Shown: in pieces, positions 22,340 through 31,338 of the stretch
How positions within the stretch are numbered: the first letter of the stretch is position 1
Layout of the letters: each line of letters begins with the position of its first letter
Source of the DNA: Rana temporaria
Taxonomy: Eukaryota > Chordata > Amphibia > Anura > Ranidae
Assembly (NCBI RefSeq): GCF_905171775.1
Contig: NC_053496.1
Coordinates: 185,603,759 to 185,667,758 of the forward strand
Length of the DNA stretch: 64,000 nucleotides
Direction: 5' to 3'
Made by a program: the position numbers and the translations under genes
The notes under the pieces: model-generated
What the model was told of the DNA's origin: nothing
Database searches by the model: none
What the model saw: only the letters and a program-made list of their open reading frames with translations

Positions 22340-23340
22340 CATATGGTAGAGTGGCCAGACGGAAGCCACACCTCAGTAAAAGGCACACGACAGCCCGCCT
22401 GGAGCTTGCCAAAAAGCCCTTGAAGGACTCTCAGACCATGAGAAACAAAATTCTCTGGTCTGATGAAACAAAGATTGAACTCTTTGGCCTGAATGGCAAG
22501 CGTCATGTCTGGAGGAAACCAGGCACCGCTCATCACCTGGCCAATACAATCCCTACTGTGAAGCATGGTGGTGGCAGCATCATGCTGTGGGGATGTTTTT
22601 CAGTGGCAGGAACTGGGAGACTAGTCAGGATCGAGGGAAGATGAAAGCAGCAATGTACAGTGACATCCCTAATGAAAACCTGCTCCAGAGTGCTCTGGAC
22701 CTCAGACTGGGGTGAAGGTTCGTCTTCCAAAAGGACAATGACCCTAAGCACACAGCCAAGATAACAAAGGAGTGGCTACGGGACAACTCTGTGAATGTCC
22801 TTGAGTGGCCCAGCCAGAGCTCAGACTTGAACCCGATTGAACATCTCTGGAGAGATCTGAAAATGGCTGTGCACTGACGCTCCCCATCCAACCTGATGGA
22901 GCTTGAGAGGTCCTGCAAAGAAAAATGGGAGAAACTGCTCAAAAAATAGGTGTGCCGAGCTTATAGCATCATACTCAGAAAGACTGGAGGCTGTAATTGG
23001 TGCCAAAGGAGCTTCAAGGCTGTGATACTTATGTACGTGGGAGGAGCCTGTGATACTCATGTACATGGGAGGAGCCTGTGATACTTATGCACAAAGGAGG
23101 AGCCTGTGATACTTATGCACAAGGGAGGAGCCTGTGATACTTATGCACAAGGGAGGAGCCTGTGATACTTATGTACATGAGAGGAGCCTGTGATACGTAT
23201 GTACATGAGAGGAGCCTGTGATACGTATGTACATGAGAGGAGCCTGTGATACTTATGTACATGGGATTTTTTTTTTTTTTATACATTTTCAAAGATTTCA
23301 AACTCATGTTGTCATTATGGGGGATTGTTTATAACTGGTT
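22340..23340 (+). pseudogene. 5'-truncated Tc1-like transposon with decayed transposase
   Basis: Readable transposase segments are WSDETKIELFGL (first catalytic Asp), GGGSIMLWGCFS, DNDPKHTAK (second Asp) and LNPIEHLWRD (catalytic Glu), so all three DD34E residues remain. The frame is broken by indels and a TGA near 22876, and the N-terminal third is missing. The 3' noncoding end has expanded into a minisatellite. It is inserted between the finger-derived minisatellite and gene B. Confidence 0.85.
23017..23262. repeat. 28-bp minisatellite
   Basis: About nine copies of a unit around GAGGAGCCTGTGATACTTAT, with GTACAT or GCACAA variants. The seed is the TGAATACTTATGTACAT word found once at the 3' end of related Tc1-like elements. 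Confidence 0.95.
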
Positions 23341-23396
23341 TCTCCTCTGTGTGAGATCATTGCTTTAAAACAAAATTAGATTTCTGTGGGAAATGA

Positions 23397-24298
23397 TCAG
23401 GAGAGGCATTCGGGCTTCTGGCTCGTGTGCAGTCTCTGATGTCTATAAAAACTGGGCTTATCATAAAAACTTTTCCCGCACTCAGGGCATGAATATGGCC
23501 TCTCCCCCGTGTGAGATCTTTGATGCTTAAGAAGATCTGACTTATGCATATAACATTTCCCGCACTCAAGGCACGAATGTGGCCTCTCCCCCGTGTGAGA
23601 TTTTTGATGTTTAACAAGGTCTGATTTATGCATATAACATTTCCCGCACTCGGGACAGGCGTTCGACTTCTCGCCAGCGTGGGATCTCTGATGCCTGGAA
23701 AGAATAGGCTTATCTGAAAAACATTTCCCACAATCAGGGCAGGAATACGGCTTTTCCCCTGTGTGTGATCTCTGATGTATAACAAGTACAGATTTCTGTG
23801 TGAAGCACTTTCCGCACTCGGGGCAGGCATATGGCTTCTCGCCCGTGTGCAATCTCTGATGTCTGTTAAGATGGGTCCTCTGCGAAAAAAACTTCCCACA
23901 CTCAGGGCAGGAATATGGTTTCTCCCCCGTGTGCAATCTCTGATGTTTGGAAAGATTGGACTTTTGTGAAAAACATTTCCCGCACTCGGGGCAGGAATAG
24001 GGTTTCTCTCCTATGTGTAATCTCTGATGTCTGGAAAGATTGAACACATGTGAAAAAAGTTTCCCACAATCAGGACAGGGAAATTTCTCCTTCCCCGAAA
24101 TTCCCGCACCGTCCCCCTCAGTATGAGGTTCCTCAGAGTCAGAGGGACTCCATGGTCTATCCACACTGTGAAGTCCTCCATCCATAGTGGAGCTCATTGT
24201 CTTTTCTCCTCCCCAATCTCCGGTGATGTCCTCATCTTCCATTTTACAACCTGGAGATAAAGTGAGACGATCCTTTGAGGGTTTCTCCATGGCGTGTC
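23397..24298 (-). CDS. Gene B terminal exon: eight C2H2 fingers
   Basis: It opens HAMEKPSKDRLTLSPG after an AG acceptor. Eight canonical C-X2-C-X12-H-X3-H fingers follow. Contact residues (-1, 3, 6) are HNR, QNK, QHR, QVI, DIR, HDK, HDK, DSR. Fingers 6 and 7 share MHKSDL, a sign of recent internal duplication. Finger 8 has Phe in place of the core helix Leu. The frame ends QKPECLS; downstream, out-of-frame finger sequence continues to about 23345. Confidence 0.9.
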
Positions 24299-27200
24299 CT
24301 GAAAAAATAGAAAAACATCATCAATAGATATGAGAGGGTTAGTTCACTTCCATCAAGATTCCATCTGGATCAGGTAGATATGAGTGAGGAGATGTTCTCT
24401 GTGGAGGTCCCAACCAGCTGGCACTCTTCCCCCATCAAAGAACCTTTGGTCCTCCTCCCAGATCACTTCTACATTTACACAGCCTTGTCAGAAGAGCAGG
24501 AGCCAATGGGGACTGGGAGGGGCGTGCCCTTTACACTACCACAAGCCTAGGCACTGGGTCATGTGACCTCTGACTGACCCTCTTGTCTAAGTTCAGACCC
24601 CATATGGGGGGGGGGGGGTATGTGGAGGCCCTCCTTTTTGTAAGAGGGCTTTATTACTCCAATAAGCCTCCAGCTTGTAGACCTGCACAACCAGTGGGCT
24701 AGGCATGTGTGGAAGAGACATTTGTCCTCATTAACATGGGGACAATGTGCTTTGTTAGGTGGGCTCCTAAGGACCAGATATTGCCTATTAGCCTAAAAAA
24801 TGTCCGGGACTGATTTCTAACATTTAACTTTCATTGACTTCAATAGGGTTTGGCTACAGTACCCGAACCTTACTCATGTTTGCAGAACCCACCTCAAATC
24901 GAACCCAGGAGTGTTTGGCTCATCACGCAATAAGGACCAATCAGTGAGCAGTAACAGAGGAAAGATACGAGAAGAATATATTATGGGTCACCTGTGCTGA
25001 TCTCTGTAGGAGTGTCCTCCTCTATGAATGTCCTCGTCATTCCAGCCTCCTCCGTATATTGCTGATCATCCCTCACATACGTCTCTTCTACGTCACACTC
25101 AGTTTTCATGATCATCAGATCTTCACCCTAAACCAACAGAATGGCAGAAAATAACATCTGTAACATAGAAGTATTTATGATGTGAGATCACATAGAAAAT
25201 ATCATCTTGTAGAGTCCACACATCATCTCCACATGTCAGAGTGTTCAATCACTTTATGTTCCCGACCCTCAACTCCACCTACCTGATGATGGTGGGGGAT
25301 GGTGTGACCTTCCTGTGTGGAATCCCGGGAATACAGAGGACGGGAACATCTCTCTGGTGGGTTCTTGGTATTAGGCGTTTCCACCATGATGTCCTTATAG
25401 AGATATTTGTGTCCTTCAAAAAACTCCTCCGTCACATCATCCTCTTCTTTAACAACAATATTATAATCCCAGAGGTTTCCACTCTGAATATAGAATAAAA
25501 ATGACATCAATGGTAACAATGCAGATAATGTACAGATCCTAATGATACTATCAGTGATTGTTCCTCATCTACCTGATGATGGTGGGGGATTGTGTGACCT
25601 CCCTGTGTGGAATCCCGGGAATACAGACGAGGGGGACATCTCTCTGGTGGGTTCCTGGTATTAGGTGGCTCCATCATATCCTTGTGTCCTTCTGAAAACT
25701 CCTCCATCACCCCATACTCCTCTTTATACTCTTCTTTAACATCAATATTATCATCCCCGAGGTTTCCACTCTGAATATATAATAAAACATTCCTTGTAAC
25801 AAACATGCTTGTGTATAAATCAGAACTACCAATAATTGTTCCTCATCTACCTGAAGATGGTGGGGGATGGTGTGACCTTCCTGTGTGGAATCCCGGGAAT
25901 ACAGAGGACGGGGACATCTCTCTGGTGGGATTCTAGGTGGCTCTATCATACTGTTCTTGTAGAGATCCTTGTGTCCTTCAGGGATCTCCTTCATCACACC
26001 ATACTCCTCATCCTCCTCTTTATACTCTTCTTTAACAGCAAAATTATTACCCCCGAGGTTTCCACTCTGAATATTTATTAAAACAGTTATTGTAACTAAC
26101 GTGCTGTGTATAAATCAGAACTACCAATAATTGTAAATCATCTACCTGGTCATGGTGACCTTCCTGTGTGGAATACAGAGAACGGGGACTCTCTGGTGGG
26201 TTTCTGTAGCTGGATGACTCCACCATGGTGTCCTGGTACAGATCTTTGTTTTCTTCCTCCATCACCCCATCCTCATCATCCTCCTCTTTTATCTCTTCTT
26301 TAAGCTCAACTTTAGAACTTTTCCGGTTTCCACTCTGAATATATAATAAAAATGACATCAATGGTAACAATGCAGATAATGTACAGATCCTAATGATACT
26401 ATCAGTGATTGTTCCTCATCTACCTGATGATGGTGGGGGATGGTGTGACCTTCCTGTGTGGAAGGAGGAGAACATCTCTCTGGTTGGTTCCTGATATTAA
26501 GCGGCTCCATCATATCCTTGTGTCCTTCTGAAGGTTCCTCCATCACTCCATACTCCTCATCCTCCTCTTCTTCATACTCATTTTGAATGCAAATATTTAT
26601 ATCCTTGTTGTCTTCACCCTAAACCAAGAAAGTGATAGAAAATATCTTGTAGGATCTATACATTGTCTTCATGAGTAATTTTCATGTCCTAGATGCTCAG
26701 TCCCACCTACCTGATGATGGTGGGGGATGGTGTGACCTTCCTGTGTGGAATCCCGGGAATACAGAGGACGGGGACATCTCTCTGGTGGGTTCCCATTACT
26801 GGATCCATCTGTAGGAAACACACACACTGACTGAATACATTGTTTCTATGTGTTTATCAGATGATGGGGGATCTAGGTGGAGCCTCCGTACTGCTCTCTC
26901 CTTTACAATAAAGTCTCCTCTTACCCGGTGATGTGAGGGGCGGCTGATTGTCCATCATGACGTCCTTGTAGAGATCCTTGTGTCCTTCTAAATACTCCCA
27001 CTCCTCCATGGAGAAATAGACAGTGACATCCTGACACCTTATAGGAACCTGACACACACAATGATACAGTCACCATCCAGACACACCCCTTGTCTGTTAC
27101 TGGATAATGTCCCAGAATCCTCCTCACCTCTCCTGTCAGCAGCTCCATCATCTTCTTGGTGACTTCTAGAATCTTCTCCATGTTGTGTCTCTCAGGTTTT

Positions 27201-27765
27201 AGGGAGTCACATGGAGGCACTGTGATGGTCATATGATCACCTGACTTCACAAGAGGAAATCTCTGTATTGGAGAACCAATAGGAATATCATGTTAGAATC
27301 CCAGAATCCTCCTCACCTCTCCGGCCAGGTCTGTGTATTATTAATACAGATAAGAGTGATGTCATGTGACCTCCCAGAATCCTCCTCACCTCTCCGGTCA
27401 GGTCTGTGTTTTATTAATAGAGATAAGAGTGATGTCATGTGACCTCCCAGAATCCTCCTCACCTCTCCGGTCAGGTCTGTGTTTTATTAATAGAGATAAG
27501 AGTAATGTCATGTGACCTCCCAGAATCCTCCTCACCTCTCCGGTCAGGTCTGTGTATTATTAATAGAGATAAGAGTGATGTCATGTGACCTCCCAGAATC
27601 CTCCTCATCTCTCCAGTCAGGTCTGTGTTTTATTAATAGAGATAAGTGTGATGTCATGTGACCTCCCAGAATCCTCCTCACCTCTCCGGTCAGCAGGTAG
27701 ATGATCTCCAGGGTGAGGCTTAGAATCCTCTCAGTCATGTGACTCCGGTCCTCCTCCATCCTCAT
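23397..27765 (-). CDS. Gene B: KRAB-type C2H2 zinc-finger protein, about 825 aa
   Basis: Coding exons in order of transcription are 27682-27765, 27128-27262, 26925-27048 (KRAB), 26711-26808, 26424-26618, 26146-26334, 25851-26066, 25573-25770, 25283-25483, 24992-25127 and 23397-24298. All junctions have GT/AG and codon phases match throughout, giving one frame of about 825 codons. The start MRMEEDRSHMTER is shared with paralogs. It has five acidic cassette exons where other genes have one or two. The expected role is a nuclear sequence-specific regulator with an N-terminal recruitment domain. Splicing is inferred, and alternative use of the symmetrical cassettes would keep the frame. Confidence 0.8.
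24299..24991 (-). other. Gene B last intron
   Basis: A 0.7-kb intron with the paralog-conserved block at 24310-24420 and a poly-G run near 24606. No gene is seen. Confidence 0.6.
24992..26618 (-). CDS. Gene B: five acidic cassette exons plus the GED exon
   Basis: Cassettes at 26424-26618 (65 codons), 26146-26334 (63), 25851-26066 (72), 25573-25770 (66) and 25283-25483 (67) all begin at codon phase 0 and end at phase 0 with a CAG. Four start SGN; the first starts GEDNKDINI. Four contain VKEE, LKEE or IKEE SUMO-type motifs followed by acidic runs, then EGHKDL and PPERC-PLYSRDSTQEGH. The exon at 24992-25127 encodes GEDLMIMKTECDVEETYV. Confidence 0.8.
26711..26808 (-). CDS. Gene B Pro/Arg exon
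   Basis: A 98-nt exon completing the split Asp codon of the KRAB exon: DGSSNGNPPERCPRPLYSRD to IPHHHQ. Its tail is homologous to the tails of the acidic cassettes. Confidence 0.75.
26925..27048 (-). CDS. Gene B KRAB A-box exon
   Basis: 41 codons plus one base: VPIRCQDVTVYFSMEEWEYL, then EGHKDLYKDVMMDNQPPL. The KRAB A-box landmarks DV-V-FS-EEW--L and LY-DVM are present. In mammalian KRAB the MLE triplet matters for TRIM28 binding; here it is MMD. Acceptor GTGTGTCAG and donor GTAAGAGG are clear. Confidence 0.85.
27128..27765 (-). CDS. Gene B first and second coding exons
   Basis: First coding exon 27682-27777 (ATG at 27763-27765) encodes 28 residues ending IIYLLTGE. The second, 27128-27262, encodes RFPLVKSGDHMTITVPPCD and ends MMELLTGE. 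Both end at the same GAG/GTGAGGAGGATTC donor context, so they are ancient duplicates. They form a short amphipathic helical segment before KRAB. Confidence 0.75.
27305..27681 (-). repeat. 73-bp donor-spanning repeat, gene B
   Basis: Five extra copies of a 73-bp unit follow the first coding exon. Each carries the last 12 exon bases and the splice donor (CTGACCGGAGAG then GTGAGG). Unit starts are at 27305, 27378, 27451, 27524 and 27597, with the true exon junction unit at 27670. Confidence 0.9.
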
Positions 27766-28199
27766 TGGTCATGTGATCTGTACAGGTTTCCTGTAGACCA
27801 ATAATTGATAACAAACAATTGACTGTACTGATTGTACAATATTAGGATGGGTGTGTATGAGGGATAATATGAGGGTTTCTATCATGTAAGAACGATCCCC
27901 CGTGGGATTACACACAGAGAAACATTCCGTTTAGTGTTTGCTCTGTTTTTTTTGGTGTCTGGGAACCTTTATACCCAAATAAAACTCCTATCCTCTACAC
28001 ATCACCAACATGAAGAGAATGTTCTGGCCCTGTAAGTGGGAGAAATGTGTTGCCTCCTGAAGGGGTTAATCTAGGTCTCCACACTATATATGTGTGTGTA
28101 GCATCATCTGCTGGAGATAAAAGACGTCACAGTGACTATGGAGGAAGAGGACGGACATGACGGGGTTACTGGGTGTAAATAGAAAATAAATCTTATTAC

Positions 28200-28390
28200 C
28201 TCCTCTGCTGCCACTTCCAACAATGTCTCCTCTCTACTTCCTCCCGACTCGCCTCTCACCTGGCACTTCCTATTTAAACCTGACATCACTTCCTGTCTTC
28301 CATAGAGACTTTCTGTCTCTATGGTAGAAGTGAGATCACCACCTTGTGGAGCTCAGAGGAACTGCAGCCCCAAGAACGGTCTAGTGTGAA
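28200..28390 (-). promoter_or_regulatory. Gene B 5' exon and promoter-like block
   Basis: A GTAATAAG donor flanks 28200. The exon holds an upstream frame from MMSGLNRKCQVRGESGGS that, after splicing, would end at ATC-ACA-TGA five bases before the main ATG. Upstream ACTTCC/GGAAGT words and TTGTGGAGCTCAGAGGAACT are shared with the other paralogs. TATA is not evident. Confidence 0.5.
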
Positions 28391-28689
28391 TGTGACGAAT
28401 GCGAAGCGCAGGCAGAGAGCATCTGGAGAAATCACATGGAACCTGATTTTCCGGCATTTATTGGGGAATTGGGGTATATCAGAGGGGTGGCAATAGGACG
28501 TAGCACAGAGGAGTATTCCTCAGAGCAGCAGTATGGCACGGAAAGAAAAAAATGATCCTCAGGGCATTAATATTGCACAGCTATAAATATACCAATGCAC
28601 AGAGTGGCAATATGACGCAGCAAAGAAAGCTAGTCCACTGAGCAGCAATATGGCACAGCAAAAAATAAGCAGTTGATGGGGTGGCAATA
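28391..28689. other. Degenerate GGCAATATGGCACAGC repeats
   Basis: Loose copies of GGCAATATGNCRCAGCA words recur about every 50-60 bp. No gene is seen. Confidence 0.4.
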
Positions 28690-28826
28690 GTTTTGCCACC
28701 TCATCGGTTTAAAACTGAACACATATTGGTTACTCAGGTTCTGTGGCTGAATAAGTTGGTGATTAAACTCACTTGGTGCCTTATCTGCATTAAATCAGCC
28801 TCAAAACCTGTGTAATTCATATGTGT
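28690..28826. mobile_element. Partial hAT MITE
   Basis: It shares the interior ACTTGGTGCCTTATCTGCAT and TTGCCACCTCATC with the intact 168-bp MITE at 5784-5951. Its right terminus is lost. Confidence 0.65.
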
Positions 28827-29090
28827 TAGCCATGAGTCAGCTTTACGACGTTAGTTGATGTTTTTGGTAAATATTTGGGTAATTTTTAATGTGGTGAGTG
28901 ACCTCCTCCTCAAATGTATAAAAGCCTCTGTTCTTGTTCAAATAAACAGTTATTATTCTGGTTTGCTCCAAAACTGGTACTGCCTAGTTCTTGGGGTAAC
29001 TTAGCCAGATCCACTGGTCTCGTGTTCCAGAGCTTGGGAAGAAGCTTCTTGGTGGAGATACCCAACAGGGTGTCCGGAGTCCGTCACACA
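28827..29090 (+). mobile_element. LTR-like fragment
   Basis: TG at 28827 and CA near 29090 bracket a TATAAAAG box at about 28918 and an AATAAA signal near 28940, the compact layout of an LTR. I could not find matching target duplications, so the limits are uncertain. Confidence 0.35.
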
Positions 29091-29112
29091 CGCGGCCAGG
29101 GGCAAACTCTTA

Positions 29113-29523
29113 TGCCGCATACACACGATCGGAATTTCCATCAGAAAAACCATCCAAGGAATTCCGCTCAAGCTTGGCTTGCATACACACGGTCACACAT
29201 ATGTTCTCTGAACTTTCGACCGTCAAGAACGCGGTGACGTACAACACTGCGACGAGCCGAGAAAATGAAGTTCAATGCTTCCAAGCATGCGTCAAATTGT
29301 TTCCGAGCATGCATCGGGATTTTGCGCATCGGAATTGATACAGACGATTGGAATTTCTGATAGGAACTTTTTCCGTTGGAAACATAGAGAACCAGCTCTC
29401 AATCTTTTGTTGGCGGAAATTCCGACAGCAAAAGTCCGATGGAGCATACACATGGTCAGAATTTCACACCAAATCTCACATCGGATTTTTCTTGTCGAAA
29501 TTTTCAGTCGTGTGTACGCGGCA
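29113..29523. mobile_element. PIF/Harbinger-like MITE
   Basis: The ends TGCCGCATACACACGATCGG and its inverted partner ending GTACGCGGCA are flanked by TTA on both sides (29110-29112 and 29524-29526). A second element begins immediately at 29527. Confidence 0.8.
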
Positions 29524-29526
29524 TTA

Positions 29527-29960
29527 TGCCGCGTACACACGATCGGACATTCCAACAACAAAACCGTGGATTTTTTTTTCCGACGGATGTTGGCTCAAAC
29601 TTGTCTTGCATACACACGGTCACACAAATGTTGTCGGAAATTTCGAACGCCAAGTAAGCGGTGATGTACAACACGTACGACAGCACTATAAAAGGGGAGT
29701 TTAATACCAAGTGCACCACCCTTTGGGCTGCTTCTGCTAATCTCGTGTTAGTAGAAGTTTGGTGAGAGACGATTCGCGCTTTTCAGCCTTCGTGCTTTTC
29801 AGTCCGTTACTGCTCTTCAGTTTTTGCTTGTGGGTTTGTATAGTTTTTTCAGTGCGTGTAGTCAGTTCGTATATGGTTTTCCTTCGCCAATTTCACCAGT
29901 TTATCCAGCGTTGCCTTCCTCTTTATTTTGATATGACTCCCAAAAAATGACTTTTTTGTC
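29527..29960. mobile_element. Second Harbinger-like element, one arm only
   Basis: It begins TGCCGCGTACACACGATCGG and continues through the GTACGACAGCACTATAAAAG arm shared with 9180-9400 and 48700-48830. The far end is not recognisable. Confidence 0.6.
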
Positions 29961-30069
29961 ACAAATACTTGCCTATGTGTTTTACTTCAAAAAGGACAGT
30001 TTGTGAGTAGGCAGGTACATTTCAAAAGTACAATGTCAAATTAAAGTGGAAGTGGAACTTCCGCTTTAA

Positions 30070-30505
30070 AGGGGTTGTAAAGGTTCATGTTTTTTCACCT
30101 TAATGCATTCTATGCATTAGGGTGAAAAAACATCCGAGGATTAGCGGCCCCCCAGGCCCCCGTTTCCTTCCAAGACCCCTTGAAAGTCCAGCGCCGTGAA
30201 CGCGCTGGCTTCTTGGTCGAGGCTTCTTGGCTCATTCATTGGTTGATTGATAGCAGCGCAGCCATTGGCTAATGCTGCTGTCAATCAAATCAATGACGTG
30301 GCGCGCCGGGGGGCGGGGCCGAATGATACAGTTGGCGGCTATGGACGCAGGCTGTATCACGGGAGCGCGCCCGCAAGAACTAACCCCCTTCATGGGAGCT
30401 CTCTCCCATGGGGGTTAGTTCTTCCGGGGAGGAGCCGAGACAGCCGCCGAGAGACCTCAGAAGACCAGGATCGGGGCCAAAAAAATGGGAACCTTTAGTG
30501 ACCCT
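30070..30505. mobile_element. TTAA-flanked MITE
   Basis: TTAA stands at 30066-30069 and 30506-30509, and the ends AAGGGGTTGTAAAGG and CCTTTAGTGACCC are imperfect inverted repeats. A strong hairpin around GGGAGCTCTCTCCC lies at 30376-30424. It is piggyBac-type by target site. Confidence 0.65.
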
Positions 30506-30509
30506 TTAA

Positions 30510-30903
30510 GCACTCCTCACCCCCTTACACGGCACATTTGGCATGTAATTTTGTTGCGGGGGGGGGGGGGTGGTGACTTCAGTAGGAGTGGGACTTCTGT
30601 CACACTTCCTACTTCCACCTAGGGACCGCCTAGGCAACTCCCCCTCTGCCCCTAGGCGGCCCCTCGCTCTAGGCAATCTCCTGGGACACGTGGCAGGTCC
30701 CAGGATTTCGCCTGTCCATTCCGGGAGCGCAGTGTGACCAAGTAGGGTCCCCATTACCATCTATACCAGACCCCAATAAAAAACAAGTGTCTGGTATGTA
30801 TTCTTAGGGGGGACGGGGAACCCATGCTGTTTTTGTGTAGGGTCCCCCATTAACATCTATACTAGACCCTAATAAAGAACAATGGTCTGGTATGTATTCT
30901 TAG
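30510..30903. other. Gene-free, short diverged repeats
   Basis: Contains a poly-G run near 30560 and two copies of TCTGGTATGTATTCTTAG (near 30791 and 30885). No gene is seen. Confidence 0.4.
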
Positions 30904-31069
30904 ACACTTTTAAACATTGTGGACGGCCTTTCCAGAAGAGTTCAAGCTGTTATAGCTGCAAAGGGCGGGGCCAACTCAATATTGAACCCTACTGACTAAG
31001 ACTGGGATGTCATTACAGTTCATGTGCATGTAAAGCCAGGTGTTCCAATACTTTTGGGAATATAGTGTA
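30904..31069 (+). mobile_element. Tc1-like 3' end fragment
   Basis: It matches the same family as 5952-6176 (GGGGCCAACTCAATATTGAA to TTTTGGGAATATAGTGTA). It is a short, non-coding remnant. Confidence 0.8.
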
Positions 31070-31338
31070 CATTCCAATATTTTAAAAACCATTGTTAAAA
31101 GATTTTTTGGTAAATCACAGATCACATGAGGTCCAGGTATATGTACATGAATTTCTGCTCAACATGTTTCACCGATAATGGCTTCTTCAGGAGCATTTTT
31201 TAATTACTATACACCCAGATGTAAACACAAAGTTGATAAGCAAGGATATCGGAGACAACAGATTGACATTAAGTTTGTCATAGAAGGGCTACATCCCCCC
31301 AAACACATTCTAGGTAGAAACCCCCACATCTCTCTCCT

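Noticed and set aside
22340..22950. Functional Tc1-like transposase with all three catalytic residues
   Set aside because: N-terminal third missing and frame broken by indels and a stop.
25241..25498. Plus-strand frames beginning MFNHFMFPTLN seen five times
   Set aside because: Antisense of the conserved acidic exons in each paralog; recurrence is due to gene duplication.
29690..29830. Small RNA gene with a TATAAAAG box
   Set aside because: The block is an arm of a MITE family found in at least four places and orientations; no RNA fold or terminator signature is visible.
30376..30424. microRNA-like hairpin
   Set aside because: It is an internal palindrome of a TTAA MITE; without small-RNA data it is not a miRNA.
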